Source: Chrysopilus asiliformis
Lineage: Eukaryota; Arthropoda; Insecta; Diptera; Rhagionidae
Assembly: GCA_964034945.1 (NCBI GenBank)
Contig: OZ035962.1
Coordinates: 74,167,597-74,231,596 of the forward strand
DNA length: 64,000 bases
Direction of reading: 5' to 3'
The notes under the pieces are model-generated. The model was not told the DNA's origin. It saw nothing but the letters and a program-made list of their open reading frames with translations, and did no database searches. The translations under genes and the position numbers were made by a program. This document shows, one piece after another, positions 11,071 through 22,904 of the stretch; the first letter of the stretch is position 1, and each line of letters starts with the position of its first letter.

Positions 11071-12550
11071 AAAAGCTTTTTTTTTTAATTTTCTTTTTTC
11101 TTTTTATTTCTTTTCTGTTTTTGATACGTAGAGAGATGGTTAAGTAGATATAAAAGCCTTTTGTTTTGCACACAAACGGATATTTTTTTGTAAAAAAAAA
11201 AGAAAATCGAAAACTCTTCTTTATGTCGGCGAACCACAGGTTAGGAGCCGCTGCCTGAAATTCCTGTGTGCCTTGGGAGCTTTGAATCAAAAGCAGGCTT
11301 AATAATCAACTTTACTTGTTTCGTTGTCTAGAGCTCTTTCAACTTTTCGAGGTTAAAATTTTCGTGATTTACATTTCTGATTTTTTTTCCTGTTCCAAAC
11401 TTCCTCGCCTACGTGCGTCCGCCTCCATCGCCCCCACGTTCCGGATTTCTTGGAAATTAACAAGACGAGTGTAAAAAGGCAGAGGTTTAACATAAGGTGA
11501 AAATCCGAAAACGAGGACATATACGATGTGTACGTCTTATGCATATGTTCAGGATATGATATACTACAGTCATATGAATACTATTGTATATATCAACATT
11601 TTTAAATATATTTTGCTGGTTAGCATAACTTGGCGTGTGTTAACGGAATAAATTTTTTGGTAATTATTCCAGACATTACCGAGCATGAAAGATTTATGAA
11701 ACGTAGTGGTTCGCTTGTCGCTTTTGTACACATAAAAACCCTACAAAAATGAGTTCGCTCTGCTATTTTCCACTGTTGTTAAAATACTCGTAAAACGGAA
11801 AAAAAACCTCCAACCGAGAGAAAGAGCATAAAGCGAATTGAATTTTGCTATAACTTAGTAACCATAGATTAGTTTAGGGTATATTCAGGTATTCACCGTG
11901 TGTAGAATAGTATGATGTTAGTAATCCACATATTACTAATGCATAAATCCGTTCTATTTATAGTTTTGACTCAATTTACCACTTTTTTTTATTTATTTAT
12001 AATTTTACTTTTCTTCATTTTGGGATTTTCCTTTCAAATTGAAATCGAAACGTTTTACAAACGGAATTTCACCCCTTTTTAGCATAAAAGAATAGATAAA
12101 CCATGTCTTAAAAGCAGTTTTTTTTTGTTTATTTTGAAAGGGAAATTATTACTGTTGATTTTAATATTGAGTTTGTTTAAATGTTGCGGCGAAATGTCAT
12201 GTTTTACACAATTAATTATTTTTATCTGAGAAAATCTGTGCCAGGAGATTAATGAAGTGTGCACATGCGATTTGAAATTTATATGGTAGTAAAAACAGAC
12301 ATCGATCGTACAGAGATAAATCTTAAGTTATGCGTGTTTGACTTAACCAAATGTCATTTCAAACTTGTTAAATGGTTAAAGGTTTGTACTGTTTTTTGTT
12401 CATTTAAATTAGAAAGGAAAAATCAACTTTTATGATGTCATCAAAATGGTTGACTCGACAGTAATATATTGTATTCTCTGTTTCTGATTAGATGAAATTA
12501 TATGGATATACAAGTAATTATAAAATTATTTTGAAAAAAAAATTTAAAAA
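11071..12550. other. Non-coding stretch, nothing recognised
   Basis: About 1.5 kb with no recognisable repeat, exon or RNA gene. The only open frames are short and phenylalanine/lysine-rich. Confidence 0.4.
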
Positions 12551-12706
12551 CATGTACTAAAGAGGAAAAAAAATGATTTTTTGGGCACTGTGTATCAAAA
12601 ATAAAAGCGAGATAATAATTATTTTATTTTATATTTCATGCTTTTTTATCTCGCTTTTATTTCTGATACACAGCACACAAAAAAAAAATTTTCCTTTTTA
12701 GTGCAT
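12551..12706. repeat. Foldback repeat, family H
   Basis: The left arm reads GTACTAAAGAGGAAAA...GCACTGTGTATCAAAAATAAAAGCGAG and the right arm is its near-perfect reverse complement (CTCGCTTTTATTTCTGATACACAGCAC...TTCCTTTTTAGTGCAT, described in pieces). Arms are about 75 bp around an AT-rich loop near 12625. A single arm recurs at 49600-49700 (GTGCTGTGTATCAGAGATAA). Confidence 0.7.
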
Positions 12707-12752
12707 TTTTTTAAATCAAGACTTTTGATCCTTTTAGTTATTTTGTATTTAA

Positions 12753-12969
12753 CACGTTCGTGACATTTGTTTTTTCAACTTTTTTTACATTTGGACATCG
12801 TATACCACGGGTGGTACACTAGCGATTTGTTTTCTGGCGGTTGTGTGCCATCGGTGGTACACGGTGCGTGTTTTTATATTACTTCCACAAAAAACTACCG
12901 CACTATTTAATCGCGCGGTTTTAAAAAACTGTACATGTACCACCAGTGGTACACGATGTCACGAACGTG
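12753..12969. mobile_element. piggyBac-type MITE in TTAA site
   Basis: The terminal inverted repeat is CACGTTCGTGACAT. Both ends abut TTAA (12749-12752 and 12970-12973). The inside carries three or four copies of a palindromic motif around CCACnnGTGGTAC (12806-12820, 12849-12862, 12938-12954). It is 217 bp, non-coding, inserted in a family H repeat: the joined flanks match the uninterrupted copy near 10835-10880. It shares the TTAA-CACGTT start with the element at 21496. Confidence 0.8.
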
Positions 12970-13030
12970 TTAATTAGTAGACAAAAAATCCAAAATGATG
13001 TCTGTTTTTGTCACGATTATTTCTGTGGTA

Positions 13031-13445
13031 CACAAGGAAAAACTGCTTAAGTCGAAACAGCGTGTTTTGAGTAATTTGGGTTTAATTAAAGTTTTGATTA
13101 CTTTCTGGAAAAAATTGGTTATTCTTTTAAACGAAAAATGTTTTCCAGTTTGAAGTAAACACATTAAAGACTACTTTAAACTCAAAAGAATCTTAAAATC
13201 CAATTTGGTTAAAGTGTTATCATAAAACAAAATACTTAGGCGTTTCTTCCATATTATGAATAAGTTTTTCCAAAACCATAGTAAAGCAAAACTGACTTAG
13301 GTTATATGGTTTCTCCTCTGCAATTCCTCAGAGGGGTACAGCATGAAAACCAAACTTTGACAGAATATAGAACTGGATATGGAGAATTCAAATATTCACC
13401 CGCCTTTTAAAGTACATAACTCGACTTAAGCGATTTTTCCTTGTG
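13031..13445. mobile_element. TIR element with CACAAGGAAAAA ends
   Basis: The left end CACAAGGAAAAACTGCTTAAG is mirrored on the right (CTTAAGCGATTTTTCCTTGTG), giving about 26 bp of inverted repeat with two mismatches. No target duplication could be fixed: GTA precedes and ACC follows. Non-coding interior. Confidence 0.55.
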
Positions 13446-13479
13446 ACCATAGATTTATAGTTTTTAGTTTCGGAATATA

Positions 13480-13770
13480 TATCCTTATCTTTGAGATGTC
13501 CTTACAGAATTTTTGACTCCAGAATCGGAATCAGCGACTCCAAAAACGCCTAAAGGAAATTTTTGGCAAAAAATTTGGAAAATGCGATATTCACGTTACC
13601 CTTGCAGGACCTTAAGTTATCCTTACAGACTTTTAACGTCTTCTGTGAATCGAATTCAGTGAAAATTTTGGAAAAAGGATAATCACGTTATCCTAACAGG
13701 ATCGTCCGTTAGCTTTACCGACTTCTTAACGTCAGAATTAGATTCAACGACCCCAGAAATCAAAATTAGA
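13480..13770 (-). repeat. Family E tandem units (Helitron-like interior), reversed
   Basis: About three degenerate units with TCCTTACAG, GAATCGGAATCAGCGACTCC and GTTATCCT words. They are the reverse of the units TAAGGATAA / CGCTGATCACGAATC at 7640-7930. Confidence 0.6.
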
Positions 13771-14697
13771 TTGCGAAATTTGACCCTGACAGGCAAATAG
13801 ACAGATACGAAGCAAACTAAATAAAACATTTTAAAAAGAGGAAAATTATTCTAACGAAAATAAAAAATCCTGTCATGAAAGATTACATCAAAGATTACTA
13901 TTCACCGGGCTGTTACGGAAGTATCAAATTTGTCTAATATGTTTAATAATATGAACTTTATGAATTTCACAGTACTTGTAAATTGTTAATTTTTATGTTA
14001 ATTTTCTTTTAATCAAAGATAGCTTTAAATTTTATTTTACTTTGTACCTAATTTAATATTGAACAAGTAGCATTTTCTTTGCAATGAATGTAAAAAAATC
14101 AAAAATTAATAGTAATTGGAAAAAAGCTAGCGACCGAAGAAGACTAAAAGTTTTTATAGCGCTTCACGCCACGAGTAAAATAAATAAGAAATTTGTTCAA
14201 CATAAATCTGTGTTTTTATTCAAAGTGCTCGGGCAGCTGATAAAATTTAGTGAAATATATAATCGGTCTTTTTTACCAACACCGGGCCGACTATTCAGGA
14301 TGGCGAAACCTTTTAGGACGACCTTGTAGCACCTGCTTTTTTACACAAGCAGCAGTGTGTAACGTCATAACTTTAGAGTAGGCATTATATAGGGTGGTTT
14401 CTCACTAAAAGCCCCACTGTTTGTCTAAGCGGTGGCCAAGCTATTTGAATAAAAAATTACAAAAGCTAAGAACATACAACAAAAATTGTTTTTAAGCAAA
14501 ATTTGTAGAAAGCAATGGAAAATTATATTTTATTGAAGGTTAAAATTTTTGAGTGCCAATATTCTTCAATTGAAATCCTCACTTTTTTGTATGCAAAAGT
14601 GACTTTTCAAAACCAAACTTACATAGAGGAAAAAGTTTTATGCTTTTTGACGTTTTGGTTCAAGGTTGCCAACTCCCAAATGTCTAAAAATTTCACG
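13771..14697. other. Non-coding stretch, nothing recognised
   Basis: The 81-codon frame at 14084-14329 shows no domain and ends in unrelated sequence; I do not treat it as a gene. Confidence 0.4.
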
Positions 14698-14701
14698 TTA
14701 A

Positions 14702-15199
14702 CCCTTTCACAGCTGCTGGTACACATATGCCCTGCTAAATCATAAAAGGTGAATGGGACATATGAGGCGTTAAAAGCTAGAGTGGACCAACCCACATAAT
14801 CGAGTTTTTGAAGGTTTTTCACTTTTGTACTATTATTTACTGTAAATTTTTCGGAAAAAAATTGTGTGGACTTTATTAGTCAATGTTGAAATGTTCTTTT
14901 GTACATCCAAACATTGTTATCTAAAAACTCACTCGCAATAGTGATTCAAACACAAAAAAATTCACGATTTCGACATGTGGGTTGGTCCACTCTAGCTTTT
15001 AACGCCTCATATATGTCCCGCTGGTACACATATTTCCCAAGATATTAGGGGAATGGGGCAAATATGTCACATCCCTCAGCACTTCTCTTTAATATCTTTA
15101 TCCCAAATATATTAAATGAATAATTTGAAGACTCCAATAAACAACTCGTATTTGAAGAAAATCATTTAAAACTTAAGAGTGAAAGCTGCTGTGAAAGGG
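14702..15199. mobile_element. piggyBac-type MITE in TTAA site, with inner palindrome
   Basis: The TIR CCCTTTCACAGC(T/A)GCT is flanked by TTAA at 14698-14701 and 15200-15203. Inside, 14755-14797 and 14975-15019 form a second inverted repeat (GAGGCGTTAAAAGCTAGAG, then TGGACCAACCCACA) around a 177-bp loop. The word CTGGTACACATAT occurs next to each end of the inner palindrome as a direct repeat. No coding capacity. Confidence 0.75.
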
Positions 15200-15203
15200 T
15201 TAA

Positions 15204-16045
15204 TTGCCAATGCTTGAAAATTCCACCCTTAACGTTCACTTTTCTGTTGCTGAATTTGGGTTGTTCAAGATATTTGACAGGAGCATAGAATACCAGACAC
15301 GAAAATTGTGATAACGATGAATAGTTCAGTCTTGAATCTTTTACATTCCTTTAAAACTCACGTTTGACGTAGTAGTGATTTCGAGACACGCTCCGGATGT
15401 TTACCCTTGTGACGCCACTATTCGCACCACTCTGTATCTACGTAGGGTTTTGATAAGTCTATTTGTAACCAAAAACCAAATAATCAACCAATTCTTAACT
15501 CAATTCCTGCTATTTTCTTTTTATTAATTTCGACCCGGTTTTTACTAGTTGGCAGGTTAACAACCGAAAAAAGTTTCCACGCTCTAAAATCGAACCCACA
15601 TTCTTCTTCCACCCCCGTCTGACAACTGAAGTGAGGTATTTTGAATGCGTTTATTGTCGCAGGGTTTGTGGTATTGTAATGACAAGCATACAGCAAAGAA
15701 AGCTACTGGTACAGCCATATGATAGGAAAACTATGAATGAACTTAGAAGACTAAGAAATTCCTAAAAAATGTGAAAAAAATAATAATTAAGAACGGTTTC
15801 AAAAACGCCCTGAAAAGTATGAAATAACTAATTTTTCATACTCCAAAAGTCCATGTCATACTGATTTGGAACCCGTAGCACACAAAGGTACCCCTTGTCT
15901 ACGAGCTTTCAAAGTCAAATCGGAGAGTTTGATTTTTGGCAGGCCTCCTCGTATTTGCCATTTGAATTACATATCGGGAAGTTTGATATCCTCAATAAGT
16001 CTTAAAAAGAAGAAGTTTTTATACTTTTTAGAGCGTTTTGAAACC
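15204..16045. other. Non-coding stretch, nothing recognised
   Basis: Short open frames only. A minus frame of 70 codons at 15484-15696 has mixed composition but no recognised domain and no good splice signals. Confidence 0.35.
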
Positions 16046-16063
16046 CGTTTTTATACTCTATAT

Positions 16064-16299
16064 CAGTGCTCCGCAACCTTTATTTGCATACGGCACACCA
16101 ATTTTTTTTTTTGGAAATCCGGGGCACACCACAAAAGAAAATATAAAAAAAATTTGTGTATAAAATATTTATAATGAAAAAATTTAAAAAAAAATTCCGA
16201 AAGAATTATTAAATAGCTATTTGAAATGTTTACCGCGGCACACCTAATATCATTTCCCGGCACACCAGTGTGCTGCGGAACACTGGTTGCGGAGCACTG
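16064..16299. mobile_element. hAT MITE with perfect 8-bp target duplication
   Basis: Ends CAGTGCTCCGCAACC on both sides, with subterminal GGCACACC repeats. The target duplication CTCTATAT is exact (16056-16063 and 16300-16307). The 8-bp duplication and CAG start are typical of hAT. It lies inside the hairpin head of a family B repeat; intact heads at 31850-31885 and 54603-54645 confirm the empty site. Confidence 0.92.
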
Positions 16300-17081
16300 C
16301 TCTATATGATACACCATATAGTAGTATATTTGATTAAGTATACCGTTTTTAACGCGCCGAATCAATCGTCGCACACAAAAATGAACTACACCAGCGTGTT
16401 AGGGATGACAAAAGATTTTGATTTCCGCATGTCCGTCCGCCTGTCTGTCCGTCGGTCCGCGAACGCCATAACCTTCGAAAGGATTGGACTAGAGACTTGA
16501 AGTTTTGTGTAGTTACGTTTCTCGTAAATGCCTAGCCCAAGTTCCTGAACGTGCCATTCCTTCTCCCCTCCTCCATACATACAAACTGAACGTTTTTTTG
16601 CAATTTTCTCGAAAACGGTGAATCAAATTGAAAATTTTTTGAAGGCAAAATGTGTTTAGAAAAGGATTTTACATAACTCATCCATACATCAAAATCCAAT
16701 CGGATTACTGCTTCTTTCCTCTACCATACAAATGGAATACTTTTTTCCTGTTTTCTCGAAATCTGTTCAATGTATCGAAAAATTTATAAAGATGAAATGT
16801 ATTTAAAATATGATTTTATATAACTTATCTATACATCAAAATCCAGTTGGACCACTCCTTCCCCCCTGCCCCCCACAAATTGAATACTTTTTTTTCTATT
16901 TTCTCGAAAACGGGGAGTCGTATTGAAAAATTTATAAAGGTAAAATCTGTTTAGAATATGATTTTACATAACCGTTCCAGACATCAAAATCCAATTGGAT
17001 CATTCCTTTTTCTCCTCTGATGATGACAGACAAAATGTTTATTTAAAAAAATTCAAACGGATTTTTTTAAAGAAACATTTA

Positions 17082-18093
17082 CAGCCTTATTCTAGCTACG
17101 GTCACTAGTCACAACTCGATCACAAGAGCGAGGTGAATCACAAGTTCTGACTTTTTGGTATTCTCAGCGTTCAGTCACAATTTCGACTGATCTCAGCTAC
17201 TGTCAAAACTGTGACCGACTCACAAGCAGGTAACAAGATAAAAACAAGACAAAAAGAAACTATTTCCTGCACTATTTAATTGAATGTGATATTTCCAGAG
17301 TATAACGGAAACGATTTCTGGTCAATTGACAAACAAAGAAGACTTTTTTGCGAAATAAGAAAATTTTTATTGAAAATGTTCAGGTTTCCAATAACATCCA
17401 ACCTTTTTTTTATAATTGAACACGCACGGCACACACGCACTTTCTCCACCATTTTCACAGATTTACAAATATTAAAATTACTTTAAAAACTAACAAAACC
17501 AAAAACTGAACTAAACTAAAAAATCACAAAGCGGCTGTCAAATTTATTCACCATTCTGGAATTATACTGAGGTGAATTATTTGTTACGTTTCTTGTGACC
17601 CAACGCCAAGAATATGGAATACTCGGTCAGTCACAAAGAAAGTAACAAGCCGATCGTCTCTCACGAGTTGTGACTTGTGACCAGTCATAATGCCAGAATA
17701 GTGCTACATTTACACGAATGACAAATTTGTCATTTTTTTCTTGTCATTATGTTAATTCCCGTGTAAATGGCATAATTTTTGTAATTTTTTCTGTCAGAAA
17801 ATGTCAATCTCTCATAAAAGAATGAACTTGTCCATTCTTTTATGCCAGATTGTCATTCGTGCAAACGCAATATTAGTTATGACAAAAGTTGAATACTAAA
17901 GTTGTCATAACTAATATTGCGTTTGCACGAATGACAATCTGGCATAAAAGAATGGACAAGTTCATTCTTTTATGAGAGATTGACATTTTCTGACAGAAAA
18001 AATTACAAAAATTATGCCATTTACACGGGAATTAACATAATGACAAGAAAAAAATGACAAATTTGTCATTCGTGTAAATGTAGCATAGGGCTG
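17082..18093. mobile_element. TTA-flanked TIR element hosting a palindrome
   Basis: Ends CAGCC(T/C)TATTCT(A/G)GC with TTA duplicated at 17079-17081 and 18094-18096. The family B copy at 31335 (reversed, AAACATTTTGTCTGTC) shows the unoccupied site, agreeing with TTA as target. Subterminal TAGTCACAACTCG / CAAGTCACAACTCG repeats are inverted. TTA/TAA duplications are typical of PIF/Harbinger, so that superfamily is the likely source, by inference. No transposase. Confidence 0.75.
17702..18085. mobile_element. Perfect palindrome: two 184-bp arms, 16-bp spacer
   Basis: The arms 17702-17885 and 17902-18085 are exact reverse complements by base-by-base reading; the spacer is 17886-17901. It is flanked by TAG on both sides (17699-17701 and 18086-18088), so it looks like an inserted foldback element that starts TGCTACATTTACACG. 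It contains nested inverted motifs: ACAAATTTGT near each end and CATAAAAGAATG / CATTCTTTTATG pairs within each arm. No coding capacity. Zero mismatches between arms imply very recent insertion, or continuing arm-to-arm repair. Confidence 0.9.
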
Positions 18094-18150
18094 TTAGTCT
18101 GTCATCATATCGAGGTTTTGACGTTTGGCCCTGGCAATTGTAGCTTTTCT

Positions 18151-20763
18151 GATATTTTAATTTTTTTTTAACTTTTTAAAGGAATTCTCTCTTTTCTTGT
18201 ATTTTGACTTCTGAAGGAATTTCGAATAGAAGACAGATTTTTATCACGTGAATTTAATCAATTTTGTTATGTTTTGCCTTTTTTGGGGTAAATTTAATAT
18301 GCTGCTACCCGTTTTGAGAACACCGCATAAAAATCTCAGGGATTCTAGTAAATCTTGAATAATTCTGTGAGATTGAAGGATGATGGTAATTGATATAATT
18401 GATATTAATGGACATATCTACATGTGTGTATTACATTTTAATTCAATAATAAGTACCTTGGTCCCTTAGTTGTTTATTAAATGTATTTTTCAATGATTTA
18501 GTTGTGTGTAAAATTGTATGATTGCAGGTCTATTTACACAACTAGAGGCGTGCTCCTATTTTGGCAATCGATAAACCTTTGACTAGTATAAATAAACGAT
18601 ACACCTGATTTGAATTTCCCAAAAATAGAAAAAAAAACTCTTTAACGACAAAATTAATTAATTTATATTGGGTTTTCCAATTTTTGAAAAATATGATTCA
18701 GAATATTTTTTCCGTCACGATTTATGTAAACTTCGCTGAAAGTAATTTTTTCCCATTACGAAAATGACCCTTTGTAAAATTGAAATGTCAGTGGAATTAA
18801 TATTGTCATTGGCAAATACCGCAGTTAAAATCAAATACAATTGAAATGGCATCCAATTTTAATTATCTATCACCACAACGTTAAAATATTTAAAAAAAAA
18901 CGGGTTGGGATGAAAATTAAAAATTGAGCCGGACGAAGCCAACGAATGAAAGTTTTCACATTCAGAACACGGAATAGCGGAAGGGTTTAATATCAATATA
19001 AAGTGCAGCATTGGCATAAACTGCAACGGACTCATTAATTAAAAGAACAAGTCCTTCAGCACTTTAAATAATTAGTGGAAAGGACGGACGATAATTGGAT
19101 AAATCTTTGGGAAAAGAAAATCGAGAAAAGAAAATTTAAATTGTGTCAGGGAGTAAATTTTTTTATGCTCTTTTATGCATTCGCATATGTTGTGCACTTA
19201 ATTTGTTTACATTATGTAATATCAATTATTTTTCCCTAAAGGATTTTCTTTCTTTCTTGAGATCAAGGTGAAGTGAAACCCTCCCTATATTAAAGCAGGT
19301 ATCCTCTACTCAGGCGAGAACTTAAAGGACTAGAGGAACTAGGGGCGATAAGATGAGGTGAAATGAGGTTGTTATTACACCGCAAGGGCCCATTAGGAGT
19401 TTCATATTTCAATTAATGAACTTTTTTTCCTTTTTCCGAAGGAGTTTTCTCGTTTTTTTTCCGTGGTCTGGTGCAAAATTAATTGACCTGTGGGGACCCT
19501 GGACCGTCGAGGTCGACCAGAGAAAAAAATGATGAAGAATTTTTGCTAACAGCTAACGATACATACCGCATTCTAAGGCAACATTAAAAGTGTTTATTAT
19601 ACTGGGGCGTCTACATTAATGACAAATAAAATACAGACTCGGGTCTTAATTAAAAATAATTAAAATCTGCACAAAGGGATCGGTTAGACAGCCCAACTTG
19701 TGGCGGTTCCGTGGTGACAATATGCTGGCTTAATTATTAAAAAACATTGAGCGCGTTGGGTCTTTAAGACCTCACCAACCATAATCTGAATTTTTAAAGA
19801 TCTAAAAACTCATTATATGCGGACAACAATACAAAACAGCAAAATCTGCAGAAGTTTAAGTTCAGATTTTACATACATAGATATGTATATGCAAAAACCA
19901 TAGAATACGAATATATTATTACAATAGATATGCGATATGCAGCAAAAGAACCTGATATATACTTGGATATAGGAGAACACACTTACGTTAAATGGATAAA
20001 TGGTTGGTGTTGATGGCATATATTGCCTTTTGATCTTTTCATATCAGAGTATACTAGACTGATTGTGTGAGGGAGTTCCTTCTTATTGTGAAGATTCTTT
20101 TGGATTTACATGCCCATAGGGGAACTTAATGCTAGCTATTAAAACACTTTAGCTTAATAGTCATAAATTCTAATAGCGTCCGGGTCAGGCATCTTTCAAT
20201 TTACAGAATTCTCAATTCCCAGCAAGCGACAAAATTTCTGAATAGTGGTGACTCGTCTTAATTGGATCTGAGGCGGTAGAAGTTTAACTTTGTTCGAGTC
20301 ATCATACAAATTATTAAATGCAGGGAGTATTCAAGTCTCTGTGCAATTTCGAAAACGACTTAGATACATCGAGAAATTCTAAGAATATTTATTTAAACGG
20401 TCTTATAAATCAACTTTGAGAATTATGAATTGGTTTCGTTAGTTTATTTATGGTTGATAAACGATAAAACAAAAATATCCCAATTGAAACTGAATGTCAA
20501 AGTCGATGATCTTTAATACTTGAACACCCTTTAATTAACGAAATTGTCACATACTGACAATGCAAGAATTTGTACACATTTACCAGGAGTTTTTGAACTT
20601 ATAGACGAAATGATTTGAATTGATGTTTTCAGAACATTCTGTAGGCATTAAAGAATTATCTATTCGCATAGAAAGTTCAAGAACTTAACGTAAAGTTCGA
20701 ATTCGACGCCGTTTCGTGTTTTTTTTTAAATTAAAGTTCTTTTCCTATCAATAATTTAACATA
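18151..20763. other. 2.6-kb unique-looking stretch, no gene recognised
   Basis: No repeat family of this window appears in it. G+C rises slightly at 19260-19520. No splice-bounded exon with a convincing protein could be supported; intron or intergenic DNA. Confidence 0.4.
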
Positions 20764-21024
20764 TACAGTGGAGTCCGCTTAAGAGCACTATGGCTTAAAA
20801 GAACATCCCGCTTAAAATCACAATTTCTTGTGGCATTTACTTTTCTAGATTATTGCCATACATTTTAATTTGTTTAAGAGAACACTGTTTAAGAGAACAA
20901 TCCGCTTAAGAGAACAACATTTTGTGCGCAGTTTTTTATAACTCATACAAAAAAATTCGTTTAAACGAACATAACGGCAATACATGTGACAGTGGTAAAC
21001 TGAGAAAGTTTCTTCTGTGCCTAA

Positions 21025-21275
21025 AGCTCGATCCAGACTACACGATGTACGGGGTACGAGGTTGGCACGTACCCCGAACATCGAGTGTTTGGATGGGAAA
21101 TTTGCACATGGTTTCACGTAGTGAGTAAAATCAGAAGCTGTTTGATTATCCTCGTACGTGGTAACCGCGTACACGAATGAGCAAAACCCTGTGCAGTGTG
21201 GATGCAGTTCCATGTACGAGGAAAACAAAAACCTCGTATCTCGTACCCCGTACATCGTGTAGTCTGGATCGAGCT
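21025..21275. mobile_element. Nested TAA-flanked MITE, 36-bp inverted repeats
   Basis: The inverted ends start AGCTCGATCCAGACTACACG and continue through ATGTACGGGGTACGAG; 36 bases match at each end. TAA flanks lie at 21022-21024 and 21276-21278, a Harbinger-type TWA target. The reading frame on the minus strand across this element (20845-21255) is an artefact of the repeats. Confidence 0.85.
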
Positions 21276-21495
21276 TAAGATTCCGGTAACTCTACCGACC
21301 ATAACGCCACATTTGGGGCAGTGGCAAAAATCAGCAAAAAAAAATTGCTTCTAATCTGACGTTTCTAGGATGGACACATATGTTTCAGAAATTTTTTTTT
21401 TAATTTTCGGGGTAATATTCTACAAAATATTTAATTAAATTTTCTAATACGATTTTCACTTATTTTAAAACAAGATGTAATTGAACTAGCTTTAA

Positions 21496-21757
21496 CACGT
21501 TGGCTACCAGCCAAAAAAACGCTTATTCCCTAATATACACTGGGGAAAAACGCAAAAATCATTTCTGTACTTTGTGAGTCACCGGTGACTCAAACTCTTA
21601 TTTCACTTTTGCACACTGTGAGGCACCGGTGAACATCGAAACTATAGGAATGTATAGTAAGCTCAATTTAATGACTGCACTCAACCATGGAACTTGAGAA
21701 ACTGACGGTAATGACAATAGTGTGTGTACACCGGTGACTCACATGGTAGCCAACGTG
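21496..21757. mobile_element. Nested piggyBac-type MITE in TTAA site
   Basis: The TIR is CACGTTGGCTACCA with TTAA at 21492-21495 and 21758-21761. The interior has at least three copies of a CACCGGTGA(CTCA) palindromic motif (around 21583, 21623, 21731), placed like the CCACnnGTGGTAC motifs of the 12753 element. Repeated internal palindromes could be protein-binding sites; this is inference. Confidence 0.8.
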
Positions 21758-21913
21758 TTAATGAGAATTAAAGATATATGTATTTTTACATTGTTCGTAA
21801 AATACATTATTTGGTTTTTTATTAATCTTTAGGTGCCTCGGAATCAAAAACACCGCTTAAAAGAACAAATTTTGCTGACATTTTCAGTGTTCTTTTAAGC
21901 GGACTCCACTGTA

Positions 21914-22685
21914 TTTAAAAATAAATTTTAAACTATAATAATATACAGTAATAACTCCCCCGACAATGTGTGCTTAAATCCATGAAAGAAACTGTGATCA
22001 AAACTTAAGTTAAGAAAAATAAATCGACTTTTTTATTTTAAATAAGTATATGGGAAAATGTATTATTATGGTGTAATTCATGTAATAAATTGCTTCCGAT
22101 ACGCATCAAAAAAAAATTTATGATTTACAGTAACATTATGCGAATGTATTTGAGCATGAATAGCACAGCGAAAAGTTTTATAGAGTTTTCAAATCTACTT
22201 CCCGTTGACTTTAATAACATTCTTAGAAGCAAAATCAAATGCGAAGAGCACAAAATAGGAAATGTGACTTCGAAATCCATTTAAAGTTTATACAATACTT
22301 TAAACACAATCCTTACTTCAACTCGCATAAATTGATTCTCTAATTCCAGAAATATTTTTCAATTCAATTTGAATGTAAAGCTAGCGGATTCAAAGCTAGC
22401 GGATATGGAATTTATTTCCTTCGTATATTTCTTTGAATGACGGAGATATTTCAAATCCGTTAATTTCAGAAAAACTTTCATACAAAACACGAAATCTTAA
22501 GAGTTTTCAATAAATTTAAGAAAATCAATATAAAGTTAAATTCCCTGGAAAATATTCGAAAATTTAAAGTTCCTTCAATCTAATTAAGACCAATTATATC
22601 AGGACTGAGGATCCAATTATTTGTAACTAAAATTATTGAAGTCGTTTGGGATTTAAAATTTTAATGAAAAAATCATGACGGATAC
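21914..22685. other. Spacer, nothing recognised
   Basis: AT-rich; contains a 15-bp direct duplication (AAAGCTAGCGGAT.) at 22378-22405. No exon supported. Confidence 0.4.
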
Positions 22686-22904
22686 CGACTTGAGAACCGG
22701 ATCCGATAGAAAATATCTTATCAATACGAAATCCGTTTCAGGCAAAACTATGAGGATGTCCGTGTATCTGTCTGTCGGTCTGTCCGTTGTATGTATCTTA
22801 AATAACTCGAGAACGCGTTGACTTAGCGACTTGAAATTTTTTTGTGAATAAGTTCTACAATACAAAAACCGTGGTTTTCTAGCAACTTTTGGTAACGGTA
22901 GCTA
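22686..22904 (+). repeat. Dispersed repeat family A, interrupted by mariner
   Basis: AATACGAAATCCGTTTCAGG, GTCCGTGTATCTGTCTGTCGG, ACTCGAGAACGCGTTGACTTAG and TTGTGAATAAGTTCTACAA are shared with 43560-43830 (reversed). The mariner at 22905-23808 was inserted at the TA of GGTAGCTA; the repeat continues for a short way after 23810 with ACGGGTACCTCCCA, a word also present at the equivalent place near 6440 (GGAAACCTCCCA). Confidence 0.75.

Larger units (their letters stand above)
16046..18150 (+). repeat. Dispersed repeat family B, long copy broken by insertions
   Basis: Starts with the hairpin head TATACTCTATAT...ATATAGTAGTATATTTGATT, continues with CACACAAAAATGAACTACACCA, the GTCCGTCCGCCTGTCTGTCC core (16429-16450), and three 150-160-bp degenerate repeats of 'TTTTCTCGAAAACGG..., AAATTTATAAAGG, TTACATAAC, CATCAAAATCCAATTGGA' (about 16590-17040). 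It ends at GGCAATTGTAGCTTTT (18125-18140). Two insertions interrupt it: 16064-16299 and 17082-18093. Confidence 0.75.
20766..21911. mobile_element. pogo-like element relic with two nested MITEs
   Basis: The TIR starts CAGTGGAGTCCGCTTAA(G/A)AG on both ends with TA at 20764-20765 and 21912-21913. Subterminal AGAGAACA(A)/CTTAAAAGAACA words repeat. The CAGTGGAnTCCGCTTA end is that of pogo/Tigger-type elements and is shared with the short element at 55440. No transposase frame remains. It is interrupted by 21025-21275 and 21496-21757. Confidence 0.8.

Noticed and set aside
20845..21255. 136-codon minus frame
   Set aside because: It spans the inverted repeats of a MITE inside a pogo-like element.
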